A DNA stretch of 64,000 nucleotides from JBEEFP01 sp041166085 (GCA_041166085.1 JBEEFP010000056.1:1-64000); one strand, 5' to 3'. Shown: positions 8,392 through 17,629, counted from the first letter of the stretch. The notes: generated by a model from the letters alone, not told the origin. Numbers and translations are program-made.

Positions 8392-8838
8392 CTACAAGGT
8401 CCACCCGCGCCGGCCGGGCCGGGTCAGGAACCACTGGGCCGAGAGCAGTGCGATGGCGGTCACGAACCCGAGGATGCTGAGCACGTAGAACACCGAGCTG
8501 ATCCGGTCGGACTGCGTGCTGCCCGTGGGCGGGGCACCTGGATCCTGGGGTGCGACGGACGGCGGCGGCAGCAGCGTGTGGGTGGTCGTCGTCCCCGCGG
8601 TGGTGCTGGTCGTGCCGCGCGGCGCGGTGGTGGAGGCGCGGGCGCGGGTGGTGACCGGTGCCGTCACCGCCGTCGTCTCGGGCGGTGGCTCGGTGTCCGG
8701 GGGCGCGGTGGTCGTGACGATGATGGGCCGAGTCGTCGTCGGGGCCCGCGTCGTGGTCGAACCGATCTGGGCCGCGGCCGGGCCAGCCCACGCGACCAGG
8801 GTCACCCACACCACCAACACACCGGCGATGCGGGTCAC
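8392..8838 (-). CDS. Secreted or membrane-tethered Thr-rich protein
   Basis: 148 residues: an N-terminal signal peptide (GVLVVWVTLVAWAGPAAA), a long Thr/Pro/Ala-rich low-complexity stalk (about residues 30-95), and a C-terminal transmembrane helix (about 115-138, FYVLSILGFVTAIALLSAQWF) followed by basic residues. This is the architecture of a surface stalk protein. The GTG start overlaps the stop of the upstream ABC1-kinase gene in a GTGA, so the two are translationally coupled. No family is recognised; the function is unknown. Confidence 0.65.
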   Translation of the reverse strand: MTRIAGVLVVWVTLVAWAGPAAAQIGSTTTRAPTTTRPIIVTTTAPPDTEPPPETTAVTAPVTTRARASTTAPRGTTSTTAGTTTTHTLLPPPSVAPQDPGAPPTGSTQSDRISSVFYVLSILGFVTAIALLSAQWFLTRPGRRGWTL

Positions 8839-10106
8839 GCAGGACCCAACCGCGCCGCCAGCAGGTCCGCCATCGACCAGCTCGGCTTGATGCGAGCCAC
8901 CAGGCCCGTCTGCACCATGAGCACGCGGCCCACCATGATCAGCTCGTCGGGGAGCTTCACGACCGGGTCCTCGCGCGCGGCGGCCACGAGCTTCGACCAC
9001 GCCGCCTCACGGTTCTCGTCCACTTCGCTGGAATCGAACAAGCTCACCCACGCCACCAACGAGCTCACGTCGCCGGAGCGCGTCCGGAACCCCAGCGCGT
9101 CGAGGGCCTGGCCCGCCATCACGGGATCCTGCTCGAGGCCCGAGCGGTAGAGGTCACGCAGGCCATGGCGGGTCGCCTCGCTGATCGCGGCACAGGCGCC
9201 GAAGTCGACGAAGCCGAGACGGGGCCCGGGCTGCAACAGGAAGTTGCCGGGATGGGGATCGGCGTGCAGGAACCCGTCGACGAGGATCTGCTTCAGGTAG
9301 GAGTCGACGAGCAGCCGGGCCGCCTCCGAGGCCGTCTCGTGGTCGGCCTCGCGCAGGGCCCGGCCCAGGTTCTCGCCCTCGACCCAGTCCATGACCAGCA
9401 CCCGTCCACGTGACAGGTCCCGATGCAGGCCCGGCACCTCGATGGAGGGCTCGTCGGCGAAGTTGGCTGCGAAGCGCTCGAGGTTGGCGGCCTCGTTGAC
9501 GTAGTCGAGCTCCTCGAGCACGACCCGGCGCAGCGCGCCGGAGATGGTGCGGAGGTCGACGCCCGCTAGGAAACGGTCGGCCAGCCGCAAGATGCGGACG
9601 GTGTCCTTCATCTCCTCCGGCACGATCTCGGCCACGTGCGGGTACTGCACCTTCACCGCGACGGCGCGGCCGTCGTGACGAACAGCGCGGTGCACCTGGG
9701 CGAGGGACGCGGCTGACGCCGAGTCGGCATCGAACGACGCGAACAGCTCCTCCACCGGACCCACGTCCTCCTCGATGACGCGCCGCACGACGGAAGCGGG
9801 CGCGGGCGGGACACGGTCCTGCAACTTGGACAGCTCGGTGACGTAGGCCTCGGGCAGGAGGTCGGGGCGGGCCGACACGAACTGCCCGAGCTTGAGAAAG
9901 CCGCCGCGGAGGTGCACGGCCGCGCGGTAGAGGTCGCGCGCACCCCGGCGGTGGCACGCTTCGATGTACCGGGCCCGCACCGCCTTGGGCGGAGCGCCGA
10001 CGGGGAGCTTCAAACGGCCGTACCGACCACCGACCTTGGCCGCGGTGCCGTAGATCTCCAGGCGCCGCGACAGTCGCGACCCCGGCAGCTCCCATTCCTC
10101 GGACAT
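8835..10106 (-). CDS. ABC1/UbiB-family atypical protein kinase
   Basis: 423 residues. ABC1/ADCK/UbiB hallmarks are present: the KxGQ-like N-terminal motif FLKLGQFVSARPDLLP, the Ala-rich loop DSASAASLAQVHRA, the VAIK-type lysine in AVAVKVQYP, the catalytic ILVDGFLHADPHPGNFLL (HxDPHxGN type), and FVDFGACAAI as the DFG equivalent. Bacterial members support quinone or lipid metabolism through ATPase activity. The start is set at MSEEWELPG because upstream codons lack family similarity. It is coupled by a 4-bp overlap to the Thr-rich surface protein and divergent from the MBL-fold hydrolase. Confidence 0.85.
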   Translation of the reverse strand: MSEEWELPGSRLSRRLEIYGTAAKVGGRYGRLKLPVGAPPKAVRARYIEACHRRGARDLYRAAVHLRGGFLKLGQFVSARPDLLPEAYVTELSKLQDRVPPAPASVVRRVIEEDVGPVEELFASFDADSASAASLAQVHRAVRHDGRAVAVKVQYPHVAEIVPEEMKDTVRILRLADRFLAGVDLRTISGALRRVVLEELDYVNEAANLERFAANFADEPSIEVPGLHRDLSRGRVLVMDWVEGENLGRALREADHETASEAARLLVDSYLKQILVDGFLHADPHPGNFLLQPGPRLGFVDFGACAAISEATRHGLRDLYRSGLEQDPVMAGQALDALGFRTRSGDVSSLVAWVSLFDSSEVDENREAAWSKLVAAAREDPVVKLPDELIMVGRVLMVQTGLVARIKPSWSMADLLAARLGPA

Positions 10107-10141
10107 CACGCAGACCCTAGGGCGGCTACGGTCCCGGGCCG

Positions 10142-11023
10142 ATGCCGGAGTGGCCCGACCAACACCTCGTCGAGCTCGGTGAGGGCGTGGCCGCCGTCCT
10201 GCAGGGCGGCGGCGAGGCGGGGGTGTCCAACGCCGGTCTCGTCCTCGAAGGCCGCCGGGCCCTCGTCGTCGACACCATGATGTTCCCGGAGATGGCACAG
10301 GGACTGGTCGACGAGCTCGCCCACCGCGGCGCAGCGGCCGAGGTCGTGCTGAACACCCACCATCACGTGGACCACATCGGTGGCAACGAGCTGTTCCCCG
10401 ACGCCCGCGTCGTCGCCCACTCCCGCACGGTCGACACCGTGCACGCGTCGGGGCATCCCGTCGCGGTCTACGACGGCTTCATGACCGCGTTCCGCGGGCG
10501 CTTCGACGAGCTCCAGGTGGTGGCGCCCGAGCCCATCCCTCCCGGGCTCGATCTGCCACTCGGCGCCGAGCTGCGGTCCTACGTACCGGCCCACACGCCG
10601 GGTGACACCGCGGTGTGGATGGCAGCCGAGCGCGTCCTGTTCACCGGTGACCTGTGCTTCTTCGGCGTGACACCGCTGGCCCTGCAGGGCCTGGTGTCCA
10701 CATGGATCGACGCCCTCGACGACCTCATGGCCCTCGAGCCGCGCACCGTGGTGCCGGGACACGGGCCCGTGGGCACGGTGGCGGACATCCGGCTCGTGCG
10801 CGACTACCTGGCGGCCGTCCTCGATCACGGGCGGGCGGCGGTCGCGTCCGGTGTCTCACTCGACGACGCGCTGGCGACCTTCGACGCCGGGCCCGTCGGC
10901 GAATGGATCGAGGCCGAGCGCAACCTGGTGAACGTCGAGCGGGCCATGCAGGAGGCTCGCGGCGAGATCAGCCGGGACGACGTCTCGACCATCCCGCCCA
11001 GCTTCGCTCGGCTCCTCCACTAG
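10142..11023 (+). CDS. Metallo-beta-lactamase-fold hydrolase
   Basis: 293 residues. The zinc-binding motif VVLNTHHHVDHIGG (HxHxDH) is followed by the downstream His in YVPAHTPGDTAVW, the Asp of LFTGDLCFFG and the last His in VVPGHGPVG. All metal ligands of the MBL fold are therefore present, in the glyoxalase-II-like subgroup. The substrate is unknown. Its TAG stop is followed directly by the ATG of the PLP enzyme, so they form an operon. Confidence 0.82.
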   Translation: MPEWPDQHLVELGEGVAAVLQGGGEAGVSNAGLVLEGRRALVVDTMMFPEMAQGLVDELAHRGAAAEVVLNTHHHVDHIGGNELFPDARVVAHSRTVDTVHASGHPVAVYDGFMTAFRGRFDELQVVAPEPIPPGLDLPLGAELRSYVPAHTPGDTAVWMAAERVLFTGDLCFFGVTPLALQGLVSTWIDALDDLMALEPRTVVPGHGPVGTVADIRLVRDYLAAVLDHGRAAVASGVSLDDALATFDAGPVGEWIEAERNLVNVERAMQEARGEISRDDVSTIPPSFARLLH

Positions 11024-12016
11024 ATGGACGTGTTCAGCATGCAGACGCCGGCGCTGGTCGTCGACGCCGACGCCTTCGACCACAACCTAGCCACCATGGC
11101 TGCGGCCCTCCCGGGCGCGCGCCTGCGTCCGCACGTCAAGGCGCACAAGTCCACCGCGCTGGCGGCTCGGCAGGCAGCGATGGGCCACCGCACCTTCACG
11201 TGCGCGACGATCCGCGAGGTCGAAGGCATGGCCGCAGCCGGAATGGGTGACGATCTGCTGCTGGCCAACGAGGTGGTCGACGCCCGCCGCCTCGGCGCTG
11301 TCGCCGCGTCGGGTGCGCGCGTGACGGTGGCCGTCGACTCAGCCGAGACCATCGACGCTGCGCGCGCCGGCGGCGTCGACGAGGTCGTCATCGACGTGAA
11401 CGTGGGCCTCCCCCGCTGTGGCTGCCGCCCCGAGGACGCGGGCGCACTGGCCGACGCGGCGCGGGCCACCGGCCTCGAGGTGCGGGGCGTCATGGGCTAC
11501 GAGGGGCACGTGGTGGGGCTGGAGGACCGGGAGGAGCGGGTGGCCAAGACCCGGACCGCGATGGAGCTGCTGGTCGCCGCCCACGGCGACGTCGGCGGCG
11601 AGCTCGTCTCGGCCGGTGGCACGGGCACCTACGACATCAACACGTGGGCCAACGAGATCCAGGCTGGTTCGTACGCGCTGATGGACACCGCCTACGACAA
11701 GCTCGGCCTGCCCTTCCGCCAGGCCCTGACGGTGTTGGCCACCGTGATCTCGGTCGGGGACGGATGGGCAGTGGCCGACTGCGGGCTCAAGGCCCTCGGC
11801 ATGGACCACGGCAACCCGACGGTGCGCGACGCCAAGGTGTGGTTCTGCTCCGACGAGCACCTGACGTTCTCCGCCGACCAGCTGCCGCGTGTCGGCGACC
11901 GCGTCCACGTCGTCCCCGCCCACGTCGACCCCACTGTCGCGCTGCACGAGGTCATGCACGTCGTGCGCGACGACGAGATCGTCGACGAGTGGGCGGTCGA
12001 CCTCAGGGGCTGGTGA
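11024..12016 (+). CDS. D-threonine aldolase / D-serine dehydratase-like PLP enzyme
   Basis: 330 residues with an N-terminal alanine-racemase-type TIM barrel. The PLP lysine lies in RLRPHVKAHKSTALA near residue 40, and the C-terminal D-serine-dehydratase-like domain has FCSDEHLTF and RVHVVPAHVDPTVALHEVMHVV, where the His/Cys zinc-type ligands of the DSD1 family sit. Members cleave D-threonine to glycine and acetaldehyde or dehydrate D-serine. The immediate MBL-hydrolase partner hints at a short catabolic step. Transcription ends at a strong palindrome 5 nt after the stop. Confidence 0.8.
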   Translation: MDVFSMQTPALVVDADAFDHNLATMAAALPGARLRPHVKAHKSTALAARQAAMGHRTFTCATIREVEGMAAAGMGDDLLLANEVVDARRLGAVAASGARVTVAVDSAETIDAARAGGVDEVVIDVNVGLPRCGCRPEDAGALADAARATGLEVRGVMGYEGHVVGLEDREERVAKTRTAMELLVAAHGDVGGELVSAGGTGTYDINTWANEIQAGSYALMDTAYDKLGLPFRQALTVLATVISVGDGWAVADCGLKALGMDHGNPTVRDAKVWFCSDEHLTFSADQLPRVGDRVHVVPAHVDPTVALHEVMHVVRDDEIVDEWAVDLRGW

Positions 12017-12021
12017 CCGCA

Positions 12022-12074
12022 CTGTTCTCGAGGCAATGACTTACGGAAACCGTAAGTCATTGCCTCGAGAACAG
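12022..12074. terminator. Bidirectional palindrome, TCTCGAGG family (member 3)
   Basis: A perfect 25-bp stem with loop aaa, centred between two convergent genes whose stops lie 5 nt away on each side. The inner 49 bp (12024-12072) are identical to 44018-44066. The core AATGACTTACGG differs from other family members while the TTCTCGAGG arm is kept. Confidence 0.85.
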
Positions 12075-12079
12075 CGGGG

Positions 12080-13558
12080 TCAGGCGGACGTGAGTTCGGC
12101 CAGGTGGTCGATGTCCTCGACGATGAGGTCGAGGAGGAAGTCCACGTCGGGCACCAGCTCGCGACAGCTGACGAGGCCGAAGTCGAGGGTGTCGAGGTAG
12201 CTCTGCACAGTGATGTTGAGGCCCTGGCCGTCCACGACGGCCGACACCGGGTAGTAGTGCTCGAGTCGCGCACCGGCGGCGTAGAGCGGCTGCCGCGGAC
12301 CGGGGACGTTGGAGATCACCAGGTTGGCCGGCGAACCCATGCGTCCGGCTGACAAGCGGGTGGCGACGCGCATGGCGCGGCTGAAGACCGCGGGCGGAGG
12401 GAACTGGCTGAAGTCCGTCAGCATCTCGGCCGGGATGGCGTCGAAGAGCTGCTTGCCACTCATCATCGACTCGTGCACCCTGCGCACGCGCTCGATCGGG
12501 TCCTTCTCGTCGGTCGGGATCACGGCCAGCAGACCGGAGACGCGGTTGGTCCACTTCTCCGTCTCCTGCCCGGTGCGGATCGACACCGGCACCATGGCGA
12601 CCAACGGCTCCTCGGGCAGGGCGCCGTGATGCTCGAGGTAGCCGCGCAGTCCGCCCGCGCACACGGCCATGACGACGTCGTTCACCGTCGCGCCGAGCGA
12701 GTTCTTGATCGACTTGATCGTGTCGAGCGACGTCGATCGCATGGCGAACTTCCGATGGGCGGTGATGGGCCCGTTGAACGGCGTCTTCGGCGCGCGCAGG
12801 GTGAGACGGTTCGGCGACGGGTCGTGGTCGGTGTCGCGGGTGCGGCCGATGTTCAGGACCCGCCCGATCGGTCCCCGCAGACTGTCCCGCCACTGGTTGG
12901 CCATGCCGACCATGACGGGGTTGCGTGTCGCCTGCCCGATCTCACGGGCCAAACGGGCGCTGAGGACCAACGCACGACCCGGCTTGCGCACCAGGTTGGC
13001 GACCGCGCGGGCCAGGACCTCGGTGTCGCTCGGCGCGGCGGCCGGGTGCCACCCCTCGGCCGGAGCGTGGATGGCGTCTCCCTCGGGGGCGGCGTCGAGC
13101 ATCAGGGTCAGCAGCTCGGCTCCGGACGCGCCGTCGATGGTCGCGTGGTGGACCTTGGTCAGCACCGCGAAGCGATCGTCCGCCAGACCTTCGATGACGT
13201 AGGTCTCCCACAGCGGCCTCGAACGGTCGAGGGGGCGGCCGATGATGCGGGCGACCAGCTCGGCCAGCTGCTCGTCGCTGCCGGGCGGAGGTACTGCCGT
13301 GTGCCGGACGTGGAAGTCGAGGTCGAAGTCGGGGTCCTCGATCCAGAACGGGTGGTCGAGACCGAAGGGCACGTTCACCAGCCGCCGGCGCAACGGCTCG
13401 AGCAGGTGCAGCCGCTGCTCGATCTGGGTCCGCCACGCGGCCAGCGGGTCGTAGTCCCCCTCGGGCCGCTCGTAGACCGACACGCTCGACACGTGGCCGA
13501 ACTGCGACGGCGTCTCCATGTACAGGAACGTGGCGTCGAGACCAGTGAGCTGTTTCAC
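12080..13558 (-). CDS. WS/DGAT-family wax ester synthase / diacylglycerol acyltransferase
   Basis: 492 residues. The acyltransferase active-site motif HHxxxDG appears as KVHHATIDGASGAEL near residue 140. The N-terminus TGLDATFLYMETPSQFGHVSSV and the second conserved block NLVISNVPGPRQPLYAAGARL are typical of the actinobacterial family that makes triacylglycerol or wax-ester stores. The length matches the family (about 460-500). The protein acts at the membrane/lipid-droplet interface. It stands alone after rdgB with a hairpin between them. Confidence 0.88.
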   Translation of the reverse strand: MKQLTGLDATFLYMETPSQFGHVSSVSVYERPEGDYDPLAAWRTQIEQRLHLLEPLRRRLVNVPFGLDHPFWIEDPDFDLDFHVRHTAVPPPGSDEQLAELVARIIGRPLDRSRPLWETYVIEGLADDRFAVLTKVHHATIDGASGAELLTLMLDAAPEGDAIHAPAEGWHPAAAPSDTEVLARAVANLVRKPGRALVLSARLAREIGQATRNPVMVGMANQWRDSLRGPIGRVLNIGRTRDTDHDPSPNRLTLRAPKTPFNGPITAHRKFAMRSTSLDTIKSIKNSLGATVNDVVMAVCAGGLRGYLEHHGALPEEPLVAMVPVSIRTGQETEKWTNRVSGLLAVIPTDEKDPIERVRRVHESMMSGKQLFDAIPAEMLTDFSQFPPPAVFSRAMRVATRLSAGRMGSPANLVISNVPGPRQPLYAAGARLEHYYPVSAVVDGQGLNITVQSYLDTLDFGLVSCRELVPDVDFLLDLIVEDIDHLAELTSA

Positions 13559-13590
13559 GCCACGAGCCTACGCCCGTCACCAACCCAGCC

Positions 13591-13639
13591 GACCTTTCGG
13601 CAATGCGGTGGAAATAGTCCACCAAACTGCCGAAAAGTC
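13591..13639. terminator. Hairpin after rdgB
   Basis: An interrupted inverted repeat: GAC, TTT, CGGCA and GGTGGA pair with TCCACC, TGCCG, AAA and GTC around a short AT-rich loop. It touches the rdgB stop codon and precedes the WS/DGAT gene on the same strand. It is unrelated in sequence to the TCTCGAGG family. Confidence 0.6.
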
Positions 13640-14216
13640 AGGACGGGGGTTCGCGCAGGGTGGCGGCGAGAGCACGGAAGGCGCGGCCCCGGTGGGACAG
13701 GGCGTGCTTCTCGTCGGGCGTCATGTCCGCGAACGTGCGGCCGTCGCCGTCGTCCGGGACGAAGACGGGGTCGTATCCGAACCCGTGGTCGCCGCGAGGC
13801 TCGGTGGTGATCGTGCCGGCGACGTCGCCGCTGGCCACGACCTCTCGGCCGTCAGGGAAGCGGGCCAGCGCGACGGTGCGGAACCGGGCCCGGCGGTCGC
13901 CGACACCGTCGAGGGACGCCAGCAGCTTGGTCACGTTGTCCGCGTAGGTCGCACCCTCGCCGGCGAAGCGAGCGCTGTAGACGCCCGGCGCGCCGTCGAG
14001 GGCCACGACCTCGAGCCCGGTGTCGTCGGCGACGGCCGCCTCGCCCGTCGCCTCCACCAGCGCGACAGCCTTGAGCCGGGCGTTGGCCTCGAGGGTGTCG
14101 CCGTCCTCGACGACATCGGGCACCTCGGGCGGACGGGGCAGCAGCTCGATGCCCTCGAGGATCGCCGCGATCTCCCGCGCCTTGTCGGGGTTGGCCGACG
14201 CGAGCACGAAGCGCAT
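13638..14216 (-). CDS. rdgB: XTP/dITP diphosphatase (non-canonical purine NTP pyrophosphatase)
   Basis: 192 residues of the HAM1/RdgB family. The N-terminal ASANPDKAREI is the phosphate-binding motif. DDTGLEVVALDGAPGVYSAR and the purine-recognising GFGYDPVFVP are intact, as is the C-terminal SHRGRAFRAL. It hydrolyses ITP/XTP and deoxy forms, keeping oxidised or deaminated purines out of DNA. It lies 4 nt downstream of rph, a common actinobacterial pairing in the murI-MBL-rph-rdgB operon seen here. Confidence 0.95.
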   Translation of the reverse strand: MRFVLASANPDKAREIAAILEGIELLPRPPEVPDVVEDGDTLEANARLKAVALVEATGEAAVADDTGLEVVALDGAPGVYSARFAGEGATYADNVTKLLASLDGVGDRRARFRTVALARFPDGREVVASGDVAGTITTEPRGDHGFGYDPVFVPDDGDGRTFADMTPDEKHALSHRGRAFRALAATLREPPS

Positions 14217-14220
14217 CGGG

Positions 14221-14949
14221 TTACTTCTGGCGAACGGGCGGCGGGGTGGACAGCACCTCGACCTGGGCGTCGAGGATCTGGGCGATGCCGTGCTCGGCCA
14301 ACGACAGCAGTTCCTGGAGCTCGTCCTTGCTGAACGGCATCCCCTCGGCCGTGCCCTGCACCTCGATGAAGCGCCCCGACCCTGTCATCACCACGTTCAT
14401 GTCGACCTCGGCCCGCACGTCCTCGGAGTACTCGAGGTCGAGCATCGGAACGGCATCGATGACCCCGACGGACACCGCCGCGCACGAGTCGGTGAGCGAC
14501 GCGCCTTTGCCGATTCGCGTCAACGCGTCGTGCAGCGCCACGTAGCCGCCGCAGATAGAAGCGGTCCGCGTGCCCCCGTCGGCCTGCAGGACGTCGCAGT
14601 CGACGACGACTTGGATCTCGCCGGTGGTCTTGAGATCGGTGACGGCGCGCAACGACCGGCCGATGAGGCGCTGGATCTCCTGGGTGCGCCCGCTCTGCTT
14701 CCCCTTGGCCGCCTCGCGGTCCACCCGCTCGGCGGTGGACCCCGGGAGCATCGAGTACTCAGCCGTCACCCAGCCCTTGCCGCTGCCCCGCATCCACGGC
14801 GGGATGCGCTCCTCGACCGACGCGGTGCACAGCACCTTGGTCTTGCCCATCGACACCAGCACCGACCCTGGCGCGAACTCGGTGTAGTCGCGCTCGAACG
14901 TGAGGGTGCGCAGGTCGTCGGGCTTGCGTCCATCGCGGCGCGCGGTCAC
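14221..14949 (-). CDS. rph: Ribonuclease PH
   Basis: 242 residues, the typical length. The GTG start gives VTARRDGRKPDDLR, the conserved RNase PH N-terminus. Catalytic-core segments GKGWVTAEYSMLPGST, RTQEIQRLIGRSLRAV and VDCDVLQADGGTRTASICG are all present. It trims tRNA 3' ends phosphorolytically. The gene follows the MBL gene after 67 nt and runs into rdgB. Confidence 0.95.
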   Translation of the reverse strand: MTARRDGRKPDDLRTLTFERDYTEFAPGSVLVSMGKTKVLCTASVEERIPPWMRGSGKGWVTAEYSMLPGSTAERVDREAAKGKQSGRTQEIQRLIGRSLRAVTDLKTTGEIQVVVDCDVLQADGGTRTASICGGYVALHDALTRIGKGASLTDSCAAVSVGVIDAVPMLDLEYSEDVRAEVDMNVVMTGSGRFIEVQGTAEGMPFSKDELQELLSLAEHGIAQILDAQVEVLSTPPPVRQK

Positions 14950-15016
14950 TGGACCACCATCTCGACAAGCTCGATGGGTGTCCAACGTGTTCTCATGGTT
15001 CGCTCCGCAGGCTCGC

Positions 15017-15745
15017 TCACAGCTCGTACACCGAGTCGATGGCGGCGACGTCGACCGGTCCGCCGAAGGCGGCCTCGGCCTCGGCCTGGCTCGCGCCCGT
15101 ATCGAGGGTGGGCCAGATGTGGGTGATGACGAGCCGGCGGGCGCCTGCGGCCCGGGCCGTCGTGCCCGCCTGGCGAGCGCTGAAATGCTGCACGGAACCC
15201 TCGCGATCCTGGAGGAAGGTGGCCTCACACAGGGCCAGGTCGATGCCGGGTCCGAGGGACTCCATCGACCACCCCGACCCGGAGTCGGCAGAGTAGCCCA
15301 GCACCTTTCCGCCACTCTCGAGCCGGACGGCAAGCGTCTCGACCATGTGGTCGGTGCGCGAGAACGTGAGTGTGACGTCGCGGAACTCGCGCCGGTCGCT
15401 GTCGGCCACTGGGTGCAGGGCGAACGTGGGCTGCGTCCTCTCGAGACGATCGATGACGTCGCGGGGCGCGAAGACGGCAATGCCTTCACGCGGCTCGTCG
15501 CCGTACCTCACGGCCACGTGGTACGCCTCGGCGTCGACCACGTGGTCGCCGTGGCCGTGACTGAGCACGATGCAATCCACATCGACCAACCCCACATGGC
15601 GCTGCAGGTTGGCGAGGGTGCCGTTGCCGGCGTCGAGCCAGATGGTGGCCTCCGCAGACTGCACCAGATAGCCGCTGGCGGCACCGCCCGGGCCGGGGTA
15701 GCTCCCGGAACACCCGAGCACCGTGAGCTTCAGTCCCACTGCCAC
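15017..15745 (-). CDS. RNase Z-like metallo-beta-lactamase-fold hydrolase
   Basis: 242 residues. MBL signature IVLSHGHGDHVVDAEAY (HxHxDH), the mid-protein LGYSADSGSG and C-terminal LVITHIWPTLD provide zinc ligands. The short beta-strand start LTVLGCSGSYPGPGGAASGYLV is typical of the ElaC/RNase Z or PhnP-like subgroup. It may process tRNA 3' ends or act on cyclic phosphodiesters; this is not resolvable here. The GTG start overlaps the end of murI by 16 bp, so it is translationally coupled. Confidence 0.8.
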   Translation of the reverse strand: MAVGLKLTVLGCSGSYPGPGGAASGYLVQSAEATIWLDAGNGTLANLQRHVGLVDVDCIVLSHGHGDHVVDAEAYHVAVRYGDEPREGIAVFAPRDVIDRLERTQPTFALHPVADSDRREFRDVTLTFSRTDHMVETLAVRLESGGKVLGYSADSGSGWSMESLGPGIDLALCEATFLQDREGSVQHFSARQAGTTARAAGARRLVITHIWPTLDTGASQAEAEAAFGGPVDVAAIDSVYEL

Positions 15746-16533
15746 CCCTCGACGTCGTCGAGCTCGGGTCCGAGCAGACGGCCACCCAGCTCGCGGAACC
15801 AGGCCACGTCGCCCGAGGACACGAAGCGGTGCGTGCCCTTGCCGGTGGTGCGCCGCCCCAACCCCGTCTCGTCGAGCAGCGCCCGGACCTCGAACGCGGT
15901 CTCGTCGGCCGACGACACGAGCACAACGTCGCGTCCCATGACGTCGGCGATGGTGCGGGCGAGGAACGGGTAGTGGGTGCAGCCGAGCAGCAGGGCGTCG
16001 ACACCCGCGTGCTTCACGGGCGCCAGGAGACGCTCGGCCAGCACGTGCACCTCCTCGGTCTCGAGCTCACCCCGCTCGACGAACTCCACGAATCCAGGGC
16101 ACGCCGCGCACGTGAGCTCGATCGGAGCGCGACTGCTGCGAACCGCGCGCTGGTACGCGCCCGACTTCACCGTCCCCACCGTGGCGATCACGCCGACCCG
16201 CTGGTTGCGGGTGGCCCGCATCAAGGAGCGCACGCCGGGGTCGATCACCCCGACCACCGGGATGTCGAACTCGAAGCGCAGCAGGTCGAGAGCGGCGGCC
16301 GACGCGTTGTTGCACGCGACCACCACGAGCTTCACGCCGTGGCGCTCGACGAGCATGCGCGTGATCTCGAGCGCGAAGCCGCGCACCTCCTCGAGCGAAC
16401 GCGGGCCGTAGGGGTACCGCCCCGTGTCGCCGAAATACACGACGTCCTCACCGGGCAGCAGGTCCATGAGGGCGCGCGCGACGGTGAGGCCGCCGAAACC
16501 GCTGTCGAACATCCCGATGGGGCCGTCGTTCAC
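15730..16533 (-). CDS. murI: Glutamate racemase
   Basis: 267 residues. The two catalytic cysteines are present: Cys74 in VVVACNNASAAAL and the second in LLLGCTHYPFLA. The N-terminal IGMFDSGFGGLTVARAL and FGDTGRYPYGPRS are diagnostic. It supplies D-glutamate for peptidoglycan. It is the first gene of the operon murI-MBL hydrolase-rph-rdgB, an order frequent in Actinobacteria. Confidence 0.96.
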   Translation of the reverse strand: MNDGPIGMFDSGFGGLTVARALMDLLPGEDVVYFGDTGRYPYGPRSLEEVRGFALEITRMLVERHGVKLVVVACNNASAAALDLLRFEFDIPVVGVIDPGVRSLMRATRNQRVGVIATVGTVKSGAYQRAVRSSRAPIELTCAACPGFVEFVERGELETEEVHVLAERLLAPVKHAGVDALLLGCTHYPFLARTIADVMGRDVVLVSSADETAFEVRALLDETGLGRRTTGKGTHRFVSSGDVAWFRELGGRLLGPELDDVEGWQWD

Positions 16534-16545
16534 GCGGGTACGAGA

Positions 16546-17580
16546 TTACGGGCGGGCGACGAGGTCGCCTGTGACCTCGTCGACGGTGCGGGCACCGCAC
16601 AGGGCCATGGCGACGGCGAGCTCGTGCTGGAAGCCGAGCAGGACGCGCCGGACGCCCTCGCTGCCGCCCGTCGCGAGACCCCAGAGCACCGGCCGCCCGA
16701 CCATCACACCGCGAGCACCGAGTGCCAGAGCACGGACCACGTCGACGCCGCGGCGAACTCCACCGTCGACGTACACCTCGCCCCGCCCGCCAACCGCGTC
16801 GACCACCTCGACCAGCGCGTCGGCCGCGGCAATGGCGCCGTCCAGTTGACGGCCGCCATGGTTCGACACACACACGCCGGCCGCGCCCGCAGCCAGGCAC
16901 GCCTCCGCGTCGTCGCCCCGCAGCACGCCCTTCACCAGCACGGGCAGACCGCTCAGCTCGCGCAGCCAGTCGATGGCCTCGAAGGTGATGGTCGGGTCCT
17001 GGTCCACAAGACTGCCGACGGCCGCGCCCGACTGCATGGCCGCCTCGCCCACGTTCGCAGGCAGGACGAAGGCGTTGCGCACGTCGCGCAGGCGCTGCCC
17101 GAGCAGCGGCGTGTCTCCGGTGAGCACCAACGCCGTGTACCCCGCCTTGGCCGCCCGCTGCACCAGTTCGGCGGTGTGGTCGCGCTCCTGCAGGACGTAC
17201 ACCTGGTACCAGCGCGGTGCGCCAGGACCACTGGCGGCGGCGATGTCCTCGAGCGGCGTCGTCGAGCGCGTGGCGGCGACGAAGAGTGCGCCGGCGGCGG
17301 CGGCACCGGCCGCGGTCGCCGCCTCGCCATCGGGATGGGCCAGCTTGTGGAACGCGGTCGGCGCGACCAGGACGGGGCTGGCGACCGGCGTGCCCAGCGC
17401 GGTGGTCGTCATGTCCACCGTGCCGACGTCACGCAGCACGCGCGGCCGCAGCCGCACGCGGTCCCACGCCGTCACGTTGTCTCCGAGGGTCAGCTCGTCG
17501 CCCGCGCCACCGGCGAGGTAGTCGTACGTCGGCCCCGGCAGCAGCGAGCGCGCCTCTTCCTCCAACGCGGCGAGATCCAT
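16546..17580 (-). CDS. FMN-dependent alpha-hydroxy-acid oxidase/dehydrogenase
   Basis: 344 residues. The family TIM barrel is clear: VRLRPRVLRDVGTVDMTTT near the start, PVLVAPTAFHKLAHPDGE, the active-site VCVSNHGGRQLDGAIAA (catalytic His in SNHGGRQLD) and VYVDGGVRRGVDVVRALALGARGVMVGRP binding the FMN phosphate. Relatives are lactate, glycolate and mandelate oxidases or the mycofactocin-linked MftD. The substrate is unknown. The start is at MDLAALEEEARSLLPG. It lies downstream of the secreted Ig-repeat gene on the same strand. Confidence 0.85.
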   Translation of the reverse strand: MDLAALEEEARSLLPGPTYDYLAGGAGDELTLGDNVTAWDRVRLRPRVLRDVGTVDMTTTALGTPVASPVLVAPTAFHKLAHPDGEAATAAGAAAAGALFVAATRSTTPLEDIAAASGPGAPRWYQVYVLQERDHTAELVQRAAKAGYTALVLTGDTPLLGQRLRDVRNAFVLPANVGEAAMQSGAAVGSLVDQDPTITFEAIDWLRELSGLPVLVKGVLRGDDAEACLAAGAAGVCVSNHGGRQLDGAIAAADALVEVVDAVGGRGEVYVDGGVRRGVDVVRALALGARGVMVGRPVLWGLATGGSEGVRRVLLGFQHELAVAMALCGARTVDEVTGDLVARP

Positions 17581-17629
17581 CGTCGCCAAAGTTACGTCTC
17601 GAGCAGGCGCGTGCTCGGCGCTGGAGGTC

